Below are positions 25,533-34,873 of a stretch of DNA of 64,000 bases, piece by piece. The notes under the pieces were generated by a model, which did no database searches, was not told where the DNA came from, and was given only the letters and a program-made list of their open reading frames with translations. How positions within the stretch are numbered: the first letter of the stretch is position 1; each line of letters begins with the position of its first letter. Source of the stretch: Deltaproteobacteria bacterium (lineage in GTDB: Bacteria; Desulfobacterota; Binatia; UBA9968; JAJDTQ01). The DNA is taken from the NCBI GenBank assembly GCA_028818755.1, contig JAPPNF010000156.1, positions 1-64,000 of the forward strand, read 5' to 3'. The translations under genes and the position numbers were made by a program.

Positions 25533-26396
25533 ATGGCCATCAAGGAGATCAACACCTACTCCTTCATCGGCAACCTGGGGGGCCAGGAGCCCCAGCGCGA
25601 GTGGAAGGAAATCGACGAGGACAGGGACGTCATCAACTGCACGGAGACGTTCGAGCGCCCGTGCCTGTTACTGAAACCGCTGAGCATGTTGACGGCGGCT
25701 CTTCCGGGCGAGAACGGCGAAGAACGGCGTCTGCCGGTCCTGTCCAATGACGACGTCAGTATCGAGCTGGTCACCGGCGCCTCCGCCGAGCCCGCCGCGG
25801 CTTCACGCGACAGGCACCTGGTGTGCGTCCAGGTGGGCGGCTCGGGCGCCGTGCCCACGGCGAAAGGGGACTTCGACCTGGTTCAGGGGGACTTGTTGGC
25901 GCTCCCGCCGGGCGTGGCGCGCGCCAATCCCGCGGGCGGCACCCGGCTGGTCGTGTACACCCGCAAGCCCCTGCACGTGGCCAAGGGCTACCCGGCCGAG
26001 GACGAGCGCACCACCGCGGCGGAGTGCCTGCTGCTCAAGCCCTCCGAGGTGCTGGACCAGGTGGACGAGGGACCGTCGGGCGGCCAGCACTTCGAGCTCA
26101 TCGAGAACGAGGACCTCATGGTGGAGATGACCGTGCGGGCCGACTCCCAGCGCATCTACCACCGGGGCTTCAACCAGGACGAGGTGGCGTTCCAGTTGAC
26201 CGGCCAGCGCGCCACCCGCACCACCCAGGGCGAGTTCGTGCTCGACACCGGCGACATGCTGTGGATTCCCCCCGGATGCTCGCACCGGAACATCGGCGAG
26301 ATGCTCACCACGCGCATCATCCTGTACACCCGGAACCCGCTCACGCTCTCGCAGGAATACACCAGCCGCGCGGAACAGGTGGCCCAGGCCCGATAG
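25533..26396 (+). CDS. Bicupin protein
   Basis: A 287-residue two-cupin protein. ATG 25533 follows GGGAGGA. The first domain has lost most metal residues (HLVCVQVGGSGAVPTAKGDF). The second has IYHRGFNQDEVAFQLTG and PPGCSHRNIG, with His and acidic ligands kept. Two segments read VYTRKPL and LYTRNPL, showing the internal duplication. It follows the larger bicupin after a MITE. One active and one degenerate cupin half suggest a dioxygenase or a partner subunit. The substrate is unknown. Confidence 0.75.
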   Translation: MAIKEINTYSFIGNLGGQEPQREWKEIDEDRDVINCTETFERPCLLLKPLSMLTAALPGENGEERRLPVLSNDDVSIELVTGASAEPAAASRDRHLVCVQVGGSGAVPTAKGDFDLVQGDLLALPPGVARANPAGGTRLVVYTRKPLHVAKGYPAEDERTTAAECLLLKPSEVLDQVDEGPSGGQHFELIENEDLMVEMTVRADSQRIYHRGFNQDEVAFQLTGQRATRTTQGEFVLDTGDMLWIPPGCSHRNIGEMLTTRIILYTRNPLTLSQEYTSRAEQVAQAR

Positions 26397-26402
26397 GCGG
26401 CT

Positions 26403-28148
26403 TCACGCGCCGCCCAGTTGCAGGGTGCGGCGGCCGAAGAAGAAGTACAACACCACCAGCGGGACCATGAACGCCAGGAGCAGCAGCGAGATCGCCGCCG
26501 CCACCGTGGACTCGCCACGGGTGACGAAGTTCAGCACCAGCGTGGGCAGGGTCTGGTTGTCCTTGGCGGTGAGAAAGGCAGCCAGGGTCAGCTCCCGGTA
26601 CGACAGCAGCGCAATCCAGATCCAGGCGTAGAGCGTCGCGGGCGCCAGCAGCGGCACCAGGATGCTCCGCAGCACCCCGAAGGGCCCGAGTCCCGATACA
26701 TAGGCGGCCTCGTCCAGTTCCTTGTGGATCTGCAGCAGGGCATTGTTGTAGACCCGCGTGGGAAAGCTGATGCGCGCGATCACGAAGACCACCAGGATGA
26801 TGTAGACGGTGTTGTAGAAGGGGATGGATTCCGGGACCCAGAACAGCGCGATCACCAGGATGGCCACGGAGAAGATGAGGTTGGGCACGGCGTGGGGCAG
26901 GAACGCGATCATGTCCACCAGCCACGCGTAGCGGAACCCGGAACGGATGACCACCCACGAGATGGCCAGGCCGACGAACATCAGGATCGTCGGTACGGTC
27001 AAGGTCAGAATCGCCGTGTTCTTGGTCGCCATCCAGAAGATGTCCCAGGGGATCTGACGGAAGTTCTCCAGCGACACGAAGGCCAGCGCCTGCATGGAGA
27101 ACGGCTGGTAGTAGGGCATCAGCGACGCCCACACCAGGGCCAGGAACGGGAATACCACTCCCAGCGTCAGCTTGATGCCGATGAAGGCCCAGCCCGCGAT
27201 CCACCACCGCCCCAGCGGGACAATGTTCGGGCGATAGCTCTTGCCGGTGACCACCGTATAACGATGGGAACGGCTGATCACCTTCAGGTACCACCAGCTC
27301 AGCAGCAGCCCCACCACGATCATCAGCACGCTGGCCGCCCCGACGATGCTGAAGTTTGGCGGCCCTTCCTGCGGGTCCGCCTCGTTGAAGACGAACGTGC
27401 TGAAGGTGAAGATGCGGTTCGCCATGCCGATGATGGCAGGGACGTCGAAGGAGGCGAGGCCGATGGTGCCGATGTAGATGCCCGCGGCCAGGATACCCGG
27501 CCACATGAGCGGCAGCGTCACGTGCCAGATGCGTTGTGAAAAGCTCAGCCCGTGGATCTGCGCGCTCTCCTCCAGGGCCGGGTCCATGGCGCGGAACGTC
27601 GCCGCCAGCATGATGAATGCCAGCGACGACAGACCCAGTCCCGAGATGAATCCCATGCCCGACACCGACACGATGTTGATGGGCGGGGTGTCGATGAACG
27701 GCAGCAGGTCCATCAGCCAGTGGTTGACGGTGCCGATCCGCGGATGAAACATGAAGAGCCAGCCCAGGGCGCCGAAGGTGCCGGGGATGACCGCGCTGGC
27801 GGTCATCAGCGGGAAGACCAGGCTTTTGCCGGGAAGGTCGGTGCGCTCGGCGAGCCACGCGATGGGCACGGCGAGGACCAGAGCGACAAACACCGTCACC
27901 GCCGTGAAGACGGCGGTGTTGTAAAGTGCCCCGTAGACGAACGGGTCCAGGTAAAGTTCACTGAAGTTGTTGAGGGTATAGATCGAGGAATCCAGCGGAT
28001 CCTGAAACGCGATGTCCAGGATCACCGCCAACAGCACCAGGACCACCGACAGCACCGCGCCGGTGAAGGCGATGAGCAGGAAGCGCGCGCCCAGGAAACG
28101 CCCCAGGCGCGCGCCCGCTGCTCTGTCCGCTGTTACCGTGGTGTCCAC
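26403..28148 (-). CDS. Ferric-type ABC transporter permease, two fused modules
   Basis: An FbpB-like protein of about 581 residues. GTG 28148 is preferred, since GTGAGG lies about 10 nt upstream; a TTG 8 codons earlier is the alternative. Two BPD_transp_1 halves each have an EAA loop: EESAQIHGLSFSQRIWHV and DEAAYVSGLGPFGVLRSI. About 12 membrane helices are seen. It is encoded directly after its binding-protein gene on the minus strand and ends 6 bp from the convergent bicupin gene. The ATPase at 34874-35944 probably energises it. Confidence 0.9.
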   Translation of the reverse strand: MDTTVTADRAAGARLGRFLGARFLLIAFTGAVLSVVLVLLAVILDIAFQDPLDSSIYTLNNFSELYLDPFVYGALYNTAVFTAVTVFVALVLAVPIAWLAERTDLPGKSLVFPLMTASAVIPGTFGALGWLFMFHPRIGTVNHWLMDLLPFIDTPPINIVSVSGMGFISGLGLSSLAFIMLAATFRAMDPALEESAQIHGLSFSQRIWHVTLPLMWPGILAAGIYIGTIGLASFDVPAIIGMANRIFTFSTFVFNEADPQEGPPNFSIVGAASVLMIVVGLLLSWWYLKVISRSHRYTVVTGKSYRPNIVPLGRWWIAGWAFIGIKLTLGVVFPFLALVWASLMPYYQPFSMQALAFVSLENFRQIPWDIFWMATKNTAILTLTVPTILMFVGLAISWVVIRSGFRYAWLVDMIAFLPHAVPNLIFSVAILVIALFWVPESIPFYNTVYIILVVFVIARISFPTRVYNNALLQIHKELDEAAYVSGLGPFGVLRSILVPLLAPATLYAWIWIALLSYRELTLAAFLTAKDNQTLPTLVLNFVTRGESTVAAAISLLLLAFMVPLVVLYFFFGRRTLQLGGA

Positions 28149-28194
28149 AACGCCAGCCTCACGGCGGTGCAATAGCGGGACTGCACCGCGAGAC

Positions 28195-28219
28195 GGTCAT
28201 TCCCGCGAAAGCGGAGAGG
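28195..28219. repeat. Solo copy of the REP/MITE-like arm
   Basis: GGTCATTCCCGCGAAAGCGG (28195-28214) is nearly identical to the left arm of the element at 23991. It lies in the short gap between the ABC permease and binding-protein genes. No second arm is found nearby. Confidence 0.6.
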
Positions 28220-28229
28220 TGGATTCAGC

Positions 28230-29354
28230 CTATTTCTTCTGTCCGACCAGGATCTTCTTGTACTCGCTTTTCCACTTCTCCACTTGCGGCTTGACCTTCA
28301 TGTAGGTCGGAATGCTGATGTAAGGCGGCGCCACGCCCCGGTCCCGCAGGTCCTTGGCGATCTTGTACATGGTGTTCCCGGGATAGTAGCTCGTATCCGC
28401 CACTTCCCACTTCCGGTTGAGCGCCTGTCCTTCCGGCGTCTGCATGAACACCATGAAGAGCTTTGCCGTGTTGGGATACTTGGCCTGCTTCAGCAGCCCC
28501 ATGTAGGAGTGGGTGAGGTTGCTGGTCTCCTCGATGTAGGCCATACCCAACGGCGCGCCCTTGGCCTGCCCCTTCCAGACGTTGTTGGCGCTGCACATCA
28601 TCGCCAGCCCGACGAACTCGCCGCTGGCGATACGGTTCTCGTCACCGCAGCCGATGAGGCCGACGATGTGTCCCTTCTTGACCATCTCCGACAGCAGGCC
28701 GCGGATGCGCTTTGCCTTTTCCTCGTCAAAGGTGCCCTGCTCGCTCACGCTCGCGCGATCCCACACCGCGGCGTAGGGGGTGCCGGCCAGCTTGCCCTTC
28801 CAGAATGGATCCAGCAGATCCTCGAGCTTCTGCGGCACCTTGTCCTTGGGCACCAGCCGCGTGTTGTAGGCGAAGCCGCCGATGCGGGTGTGCTCGGGAA
28901 TGGCCCCGCCTCCCGGGACGATGACGTCCGCGGGCAGGCGCGGATAGAGATCCTGCCAGTCCTTCACCTCCGCCAGCATGTTGGCCTTGAGGAGCCGCGG
29001 GATGGTGGACTGGGTGCCGTTGAAGACGTCCGTCGAGGGTTGCCGGCCCGCCTTGGCTTCCTTCATCAGCCGGGCCGCGAAGCGGTTCTGGTTGGGAAAG
29101 TCGACGTACTCCCACTTCACGTCCACGCCGTACATCTTCTTCATCGCCGCGACGACTTCCTTCCTCGCCCGGACGTCGTCGATGATGGCGTGGGCGATGA
29201 GTGTCCCTCCCTCGGCCTTGGACGCCTTGATCAACGCATCGAGCGCGGCCGTCCTGTCGGCCGCCGCGGCCGGGCCGGAGCCCGCCGCCATGGCAAGGCA
29301 AAGCAGCGCCGCGATGACCAAAGCCCTCATGGTTCCCTGACGCAAGTCCTTCAT
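28230..29354 (-). CDS. Ferric-type ABC transporter substrate-binding protein
   Basis: A 374-residue exported solute-binding protein with AAAGGAGGAAA just before ATG 29354. The signal peptide ends near GPAAAAD. The mature part has LIKASKAEGGTLIAHAIIDD, FNGTQSTIPRLLKANM, LEDLLDPFWKGKLAGTPY and IGCGDENRIASGEF, as in the FbpA-like class. It heads the operon with the fused permease. Ligand-binding tyrosines are not obvious, so an organic or chelated ligand is possible. Confidence 0.88.
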   Translation of the reverse strand: MKDLRQGTMRALVIAALLCLAMAAGSGPAAAADRTAALDALIKASKAEGGTLIAHAIIDDVRARKEVVAAMKKMYGVDVKWEYVDFPNQNRFAARLMKEAKAGRQPSTDVFNGTQSTIPRLLKANMLAEVKDWQDLYPRLPADVIVPGGGAIPEHTRIGGFAYNTRLVPKDKVPQKLEDLLDPFWKGKLAGTPYAAVWDRASVSEQGTFDEEKAKRIRGLLSEMVKKGHIVGLIGCGDENRIASGEFVGLAMMCSANNVWKGQAKGAPLGMAYIEETSNLTHSYMGLLKQAKYPNTAKLFMVFMQTPEGQALNRKWEVADTSYYPGNTMYKIAKDLRDRGVAPPYISIPTYMKVKPQVEKWKSEYKKILVGQKK

Positions 29355-29414
29355 GGGTTTCCTCCTTTGGGCGAGACCAAGAACCTCCGTTTACCGGGGA
29401 TGGCCGCCGTGAAT

Positions 29415-30356
29415 TCAATCCAGCACGATGGTCTGTCCGCGGCCTTGGCGCACCGCCTCTTCGTAGGCGAAGCTCGCCAACGCCACGTCACTGTACCCTC
29501 CCTGAGACTCCCTGAAAACCGCAATGCCGTCGCTCAATCCCGGCGGTGGACCTTCACGGGTCACGAGTTGGCCCAGTTCCACGACATCGTCCCAGGCTAT
29601 CCGTTTCTCCCGCGAGAGCCGAAGGAGCGGCTGGTCGAGCTCGGAGTCGTAGTAGCCCAGCTCATGGGCCTTGCTCGACACCACGATCAGCGCCGCCTTG
29701 AGATAGGTGTCGTCGTCGAATTCGTTGGGACGGCCGCAGCCGAAGACGGGCTGCCCCGGCCGCAGCCACGCGCCGCGCAGAGCCGGCTCAGGGGAATTGG
29801 TGCTGACGAGCACGATGTCCGCGCTGGCGAGGGCCTCGCCCGGGTCGGTGACGGCCGTTACGTCGATGCCGAAATCGCTCGAAGCCCGCCGCGCGAACGC
29901 TTCCCGCCGCTCCGCGCTGCGACTGTAGACTCGCACGCGCTCGATGGGCCGCAGCCCCGTCGCTGCCTGGAGCAGGGAAGGGGCGAGCCGGCCGCTGCCG
30001 ACAAGCGCGGCCGACCTGGCGTGCGGCGGGGCGAGACGGTCCAGCGCCAAGCCCACCGTCGCGGCGATGCGCAATTCACTGAACGGGTAGTTCATGAGCG
30101 AGAGGAGCCTGCCCGAGCTCATTTCGTAGAGCAGCGCCAGGGCGTCGCCGCCGGTGGGACTCAGACGGAGTCCGACGCGGTCGGGCTGGCCGAGCCCGCC
30201 CGCCACCAGGCGAATACCGCGGTCCATGAGGCGCAAAGGCGGAATGGCCTTCACCTGTCCGTTGGCCTGATCGACGTAGATGTCTTCAAGCACCGTCATG
30301 GCGGTCTTCAGATCCAGGAGGTCTTCCACCTCGGAGCTTCTGAGCAGGACGGTCAT
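29415..30356 (-). CDS. Ornithine cyclodeaminase / mu-crystallin family protein
   Basis: A 313-residue NAD-binding protein. ATG 30356 (MTVLLRSSEVEDLLDLKTAM) is the start supported by homology; the frame is open for another 127 codons upstream but overlaps the preceding gene. Marks are RLSPTGGDALALLYEMSSGRL, the strand LVGSGRLAPSLLQAA (a relaxed GxGxxA) and ADIVLVSTNSPEPAL. Family members deaminate ornithine or reduce cyclic imines and ketimines. It is 14 bp downstream of a luciferase-like monooxygenase gene. Confidence 0.85.
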   Translation of the reverse strand: MTVLLRSSEVEDLLDLKTAMTVLEDIYVDQANGQVKAIPPLRLMDRGIRLVAGGLGQPDRVGLRLSPTGGDALALLYEMSSGRLLSLMNYPFSELRIAATVGLALDRLAPPHARSAALVGSGRLAPSLLQAATGLRPIERVRVYSRSAERREAFARRASSDFGIDVTAVTDPGEALASADIVLVSTNSPEPALRGAWLRPGQPVFGCGRPNEFDDDTYLKAALIVVSSKAHELGYYDSELDQPLLRLSREKRIAWDDVVELGQLVTREGPPPGLSDGIAVFRESQGGYSDVALASFAYEEAVRQGRGQTIVLD

Positions 30357-30370
30357 GGGGTGCCGCCGCC

Positions 30371-31327
30371 TCACGCGAGCCGCGGGCTCAACTCCTCGAA
30401 GATGAGCCGGGTCTGTTCCGCCGGATCGTCGGACGCAATCCGGATGATCACCGCCGTGAGCCCGGACCGCACGTACCCGCGAAGTCGTTCGGCGCACTCG
30501 TCGGGTGTTCCGAAGATCGTGAAGTGGTACTCGAGCCTGGCCCTGGGCTGGCGGAAGAAGGCTTCCATCCAGGCCCAGCCCTTGTCGCGCGCGGCATCGC
30601 CGTCCCGGTCCATGCGCAACGTAGCGTATAGGGCGGACGCGGTCACGGCGCCGGGGCGCCCGCAGGACGCCGCGTGCTCGTCGATCTTGCGGCGGTTTTC
30701 GCCGAACTGCTCCAGGGAGGACACCAGGGTAACCCACCCATCCCCGAGCCCGCCCACGCGTTTGAAACCCGTCTCGTTACGGTCGGCCGCGATCCAGATG
30801 GGGATGCCGGGCTGTTGCACCGGCTTGGGCAGGACGCCGATCTCCTCGAAGCGAAAGTACTTCCCCTCGTAGGCGAAGGACTCTTCCGTCCAGAGCCGTC
30901 GCATCAGCGCGATGGTCTCGCTCAGACGCCCTGCCTTCTCGCCGGCGGGTACGCCGCACGCCTCGAACTGACGCTGGATGTAGTCCCGCGTCGGCCCCAC
31001 GCTCACGGCCAGTATCACGCGCCCTTGGGAGATGACGTCCACCGTGGCCAGGGTATGGGCGAGGAGCACGGGGTTGCGCAGCGCCCCCAGAAAGGGCACT
31101 GCGCCGAGCCGTATCCGCTCGGTCTTGCACGCCAGGGCGGCCATGGTGGTGAGGGCGTCGCCCCGCGCACGGTTGAGGATCGTGACGCTGTCGCCCAGCC
31201 AGATGTGGTCATATCCTGCTTCCTCGGCCTTCTCCGCCTGTTCCCAAAGCGTATCGAAGGAAGCCGGGCCTTCATCCCGGATGAGGTCGCGCGTGTGCAG
31301 CAGCAGACCGAATTCCATGAGACTCAC
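30371..31327 (-). CDS. LLM-class flavin-dependent oxidoreductase
   Basis: A 318-residue luciferase-like TIM-barrel protein. It starts at GTG 31327 or at the ATG three codons later (MEFGLLLHTRD). Typical marks are YDHIWLGDSVTI, IRLGAVPFLGALRNP, GRVILAVSVGPTRDY, PVQQPGIPIWIAADR and the C-terminal FGTPDECAERL. It lies between the M24 peptidase gene and the cyclodeaminase-like gene with gaps of under 20 bp, so all three are probably one operon. Confidence 0.85.
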   Translation of the reverse strand: MSLMEFGLLLHTRDLIRDEGPASFDTLWEQAEKAEEAGYDHIWLGDSVTILNRARGDALTTMAALACKTERIRLGAVPFLGALRNPVLLAHTLATVDVISQGRVILAVSVGPTRDYIQRQFEACGVPAGEKAGRLSETIALMRRLWTEESFAYEGKYFRFEEIGVLPKPVQQPGIPIWIAADRNETGFKRVGGLGDGWVTLVSSLEQFGENRRKIDEHAASCGRPGAVTASALYATLRMDRDGDAARDKGWAWMEAFFRQPRARLEYHFTIFGTPDECAERLRGYVRSGLTAVIIRIASDDPAEQTRLIFEELSPRLA

Positions 31328-31343
31328 GGGGTGCCGTTACAGG

Positions 31344-32540
31344 CTAGGACACGGTGATCAGATCGAGCGTGCTGGACCCCAGCCGCCGGGCGCCGTCCTC
31401 GGTCACCACGACGGTGTCGCCGATGCTCGCGTGGTCCTTGCCCTCGGTCATGCGGATGCGCGGTTTCAGGATGAACACCATGCCGGCGGCGAGCTGGATC
31501 TTCTGGAACCGTTCCACATCGGCGTCGCCCATGAGGGCGGGTCCGTCGTCACCCAATCCGCGGGCGTGCATCATCGGGTGGCTCCACATGTACTTGCCGT
31601 CGCCGTGTTCCTCCACCGTCTTCATGTACGTGTCGAACAGAGTCCCGAACGTGACCCCCGGCTTCATGGCGCCGAGGATCGCGTGGAAGCACGCGCAGGA
31701 AATGTCCATCAGCTCCCGGAACGTCGCGTCGGGCTCGCCCAGAAGCATCGGACGCACCGCCTGCGCGGCGTAGCCGGCGTACTTGGCCTCGATCTCGTTG
31801 ACGATGCGGTCGCCGCGCCGGATGACCCGGTTGGTGGGGACGAAGGAGCTCTGGTTCTGCCCGGGTCCCGAGCCCAGGAAGAAGAGCGTCGGCAGCTCGC
31901 CGCCGTTGCGCAGCATCACGTGGGCCATGTCCGCGTAGAGTTCCTTTTCGGACACGCCCTCCCGCGCCCCTTCGGTCATGGCGTCGATCATGCGTTCGAT
32001 GATCTCCATGGAACGCTCCATGCAGCCGATCTCCTCGGCGCTCTTGACGGCGCGGACCTCCTGCAAGAGGCTCGTGGCGTTCACAAGCTCGGCGCCGGGA
32101 AACGCCTGCCGCAACGCCTCCACCGTGGTGTGGGCAACGATGCCGTCCGGTGTGCGGATCAGGCCGGAGAGGCCGGAGATGCCCAGGCGGCCGTTCTTGA
32201 AGCCCAGTTCCCGCAGCCGCGACACCGCGTCCTCGGCCCAGCGGTTGCGTCCGTCCCTCACGTCCTCGACCCAGTCCTGCACCCGCTTCCACCAATTCGC
32301 GCGATTGAACACGTACGCGGTCAGCGGCCCTTCGGCGGGGAAGACCGTGAACACCTCCGTGGCGAACCCGCCGATGCCCGTCACGTAGCGGGAGTCCGCC
32401 ATGACCTGCTCCCAGCGGCTGGTGTTGGCCGGCAGCAGCAACACGTCCAGCCCCGCCGCGGCCATCTTCTCCCGTACAAGCGTGTGCCGGCGGTCCCGTT
32501 CGGCAAGGGAGAGGGAAGGAATCAGTTCGGTTTCAGCCAT
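31344..32540 (-). CDS. M24-family metallopeptidase (Xaa-Pro/creatinase-like)
   Basis: A 398-residue protein. ATG 32540 (MAETELIPSL) is the start. The creatinase-like N-terminal domain (about 1-160) is followed by the pita-bread M24 domain. Expected metal positions are hard to match: IVNEIEAKYAGYAAQ stands where peptidases have D-x-x-x-x-x-x-x-x-x-D, and SHPMMHARGLG holds the His region. It may have lost dinuclear-metal binding, like creatinase-type hydrolases that cleave C-N bonds without metal. That would suit a catabolic role beside the cyclodeaminase-like gene. Confidence 0.8.
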   Translation of the reverse strand: MAETELIPSLSLAERDRRHTLVREKMAAAGLDVLLLPANTSRWEQVMADSRYVTGIGGFATEVFTVFPAEGPLTAYVFNRANWWKRVQDWVEDVRDGRNRWAEDAVSRLRELGFKNGRLGISGLSGLIRTPDGIVAHTTVEALRQAFPGAELVNATSLLQEVRAVKSAEEIGCMERSMEIIERMIDAMTEGAREGVSEKELYADMAHVMLRNGGELPTLFFLGSGPGQNQSSFVPTNRVIRRGDRIVNEIEAKYAGYAAQAVRPMLLGEPDATFRELMDISCACFHAILGAMKPGVTFGTLFDTYMKTVEEHGDGKYMWSHPMMHARGLGDDGPALMGDADVERFQKIQLAAGMVFILKPRIRMTEGKDHASIGDTVVVTEDGARRLGSSTLDLITVS

Positions 32541-32622
32541 GGTTTCGTTCTTTCGATTCGCGGAGTTCCTGGACCCCGTCCGCCGTCTTTGGAAGCGGAT
32601 TATAGGCCCCTTGGAGTACCTG

Positions 32623-33714
32623 TCAACCGCGTCTCGGGTTCGCCGCCTCCCTGGCCTTGGCTTCCGCCAAGGCGGGCAACTCCTCGAAGGAGACCGCCTC
32701 CACCTCGAACGCCGTGCCTTCCCGCGGACCCGAGGAATCCGCCTGGGGGTGCATGGGGTGCCGGAAATAGAAGACGTAGCGGAGGAAGCCCTCGCCCCCC
32801 GTGATCCGGTGGGCGATGCCCCGGGGCACATAGCCCATCTCTCCCGGATCCAGCTCGTGGACGCCCCATTCGGTATCGTTGGTGGCGTGCCCGCGGAACT
32901 GGAACCAGATCTCGTCGTCGTCCATGCCCCGGTGGAAGCCGTTCTGTTGTCCTATGGTGTTGTAGGTGTCCGTGCGGAAATCCTCGCTCTCGTACTGCTG
33001 CGGGCCCGGCCCGCCCCCCTTGCCGGTCATTCCGGTGAAGTAGTCGAACACGCGCATCACCGTGACCTCTCGGCTCTTGCCGCGCTCGAAGGTGACGCAG
33101 CCCACGAGGCCGGCGTGGTCGCGCTCGATGACGATGGGCTCCAGTGCGGGGTCCCAGAAATCCGTGACTTCGAGAATCCGGCCCTTGCGCGGCGGGATGG
33201 CGACGGCGTGCGGTTCCGGCGGCTCCCCGGCCGCGCGGGCGCGGAACTCCGTCCGCGTCAGCGGGTTCTCGGGGTCGAGGGTCGTGCGCACCGGCTTGTG
33301 CGCCTTGACCACTAGTTGGCGGCAGCCCGGCGCCCCGATCATCCGGTACGACACCCCCGCGGGCACGTGCATCGAGTGGCCCGGCGACAAATGGAACTCG
33401 CCGAACTCTGTCTCCGCCGCGCCGTTCCCGGTGAACTGGAACACGAGCACGTCGTAGTCCGCCGGGCGGTGGAAGACCGGCTCCGGACCGTCGAGTACAT
33501 GGGCCTCGATCACGCCGTCCTGCCCCTCCCACAGCACCGGCGGCTTCACGCCCGGCCGGTTCGTGGTCCCGTTCACCAGGTCGAACGGCTTGATGCGCGG
33601 CATGGGGCGACCGCCGCTCCGCTGCGTGCCGATCAACTCGTCCTCGTCCCGCTTGAACCAGATGGGCCGGGGCGAATCCCAGTGCGTCATGAATTCGAAG
33701 AACTGATTACCCAT
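32623..33714 (-). CDS. Bicupin protein, homogentisate-dioxygenase-like
   Basis: A 363-residue two-cupin protein related to the product of 24225-25358. Domain 1 has FHRPADYDVLVFQFTG and VPAGVSYRMIG. Domain 2 has FHRGMDDDEIWFQFRG and VPRGIAHRITG, with His, acidic and His ligands conserved. It diverges from the Pht5-like gene at 33861. The Pht5 family is named for a ring-acid decarboxylase, so the pair may catalyse consecutive steps (inference). Confidence 0.8.
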   Translation of the reverse strand: MGNQFFEFMTHWDSPRPIWFKRDEDELIGTQRSGGRPMPRIKPFDLVNGTTNRPGVKPPVLWEGQDGVIEAHVLDGPEPVFHRPADYDVLVFQFTGNGAAETEFGEFHLSPGHSMHVPAGVSYRMIGAPGCRQLVVKAHKPVRTTLDPENPLTRTEFRARAAGEPPEPHAVAIPPRKGRILEVTDFWDPALEPIVIERDHAGLVGCVTFERGKSREVTVMRVFDYFTGMTGKGGGPGPQQYESEDFRTDTYNTIGQQNGFHRGMDDDEIWFQFRGHATNDTEWGVHELDPGEMGYVPRGIAHRITGGEGFLRYVFYFRHPMHPQADSSGPREGTAFEVEAVSFEELPALAEAKAREAANPRRG

Positions 33715-33860
33715 AAACAGGCGCCTTTCTTGGTTGTCAGAGGTGTCACTATCAACAACGGCCGGCGACCGTCAACCGCGTCTCGGACCGCGTCTGCCGC
33801 CCCCGTGCGCGTGGACGGGCGTGTCTTGTGAGGGGCCGGTCCCTGGTGTATGTGTCCGCC

Positions 33861-34820
33861 ATGGCGAACCTGCGCTTGACGCTCTCCTGCGGCGATTACG
33901 ACCGCACGCGCTTCCTCATCGAAGGCAAGGTGGCCACCCCCGGGATCGACCTGGAAGTGATCCCCTTGGCTTCTCCCGAACGCCACGCGCGCTTCACGCG
34001 CAGTCTCGAGTTCGACGTGTGCGAATTGCAGATGGGGGTCTTCCTGGGGTGGAAGAGCCGCGGCGTGCCGGTGACGGCGATTCCGGTGTTTCCCCACGTG
34101 AAGTTCTGTCACGGCGCGGTGGTGGTGCACTCCGGGGCCGGCATCGAACGTCCCGAGGACCTGCGCGGCAAGCGCATCGGGCTCCAGGCCCACTTCAATC
34201 CCATCGCCGTGTGGATGCGCGGAGTGCTCAAGCACGAGCACGGCGTTGCTCCCGGCGAGATGCATTGGGTCACCAACGCGGACGAGCAGGTGTCGCCGTG
34301 GGAGCCGCCGGATTGGTTGCACGTCGAGCAGGCTCCCGCCGGCCGTCGCGTCACCGAGATGCTGGAGGCCGGCGAGATCGACGCCTACATGCTGCCTACC
34401 ATCGGGTCGGCGTTCCGCGCCGGCAAGAGCGTGGGGCGCCGGCTCTGGCCCGACTACCGGGAGGTGGAAGCGGACTACTACCGGCGCACGGGAATCTATC
34501 CCCTGCGCCATACCGTGGTCATCAAGGACGAAGTCCTCGGGCGGCATCCCTGGGTGGCCGAAACCCTGCTTCGGGCTTTCGAAGAAGCGAAGGTTCGCGG
34601 TCTCGAATACATGCGCGATCCGCGGCGCTCCTACCTGGCGTGGTACGGCGAAGCCATCGAGGCAGACGAGAGTGTGCTGGGACGGGACCCGTTCCCGTAC
34701 TCGGTGGAAGCGCAACGCCACGCCCTGGACACCATGCTGCTGTACGCGTCGGAGCAGGCGGTGACCACCCGCCGGCTTGCCGTCGACGAACTTTTTGCAC
34801 CGTCGACGCCGACAACGTGA
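33861..34820 (+). CDS. Pht5-like (4,5-dihydroxyphthalate decarboxylase / PBP2-fold) protein
   Basis: A 319-residue protein of the type II periplasmic-binding fold. ATG 33861 (MANLRLTLSCGDYDR) is chosen over an upstream start because all three family members in this window align there. It has no signal peptide, so it is probably a cytoplasmic enzyme rather than a transport receptor. Marks are AIPVFPHVKFCHGAVVVHSG, DLRGKRIGLQAHFNPIAVW and DPFPYSVEAQRHALDTML. Automated annotation often calls such proteins ABC binding proteins. The ribosome-binding site is weak. Confidence 0.75.
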   Translation: MANLRLTLSCGDYDRTRFLIEGKVATPGIDLEVIPLASPERHARFTRSLEFDVCELQMGVFLGWKSRGVPVTAIPVFPHVKFCHGAVVVHSGAGIERPEDLRGKRIGLQAHFNPIAVWMRGVLKHEHGVAPGEMHWVTNADEQVSPWEPPDWLHVEQAPAGRRVTEMLEAGEIDAYMLPTIGSAFRAGKSVGRRLWPDYREVEADYYRRTGIYPLRHTVVIKDEVLGRHPWVAETLLRAFEEAKVRGLEYMRDPRRSYLAWYGEAIEADESVLGRDPFPYSVEAQRHALDTMLLYASEQAVTTRRLAVDELFAPSTPTT

Positions 34821-34873
34821 ATGCAGAAGAAGACTTTGCTTTGACTGCGCCGATAGCTGGGACCGGAGTTGCC

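Noticed and set aside
28284-30872. An 862-codon open frame on the plus strand
   Set aside because: It is antisense to the binding-protein, cyclodeaminase-like and monooxygenase genes, which have clear family motifs and ribosome-binding sites. No motif is seen in the antisense product.
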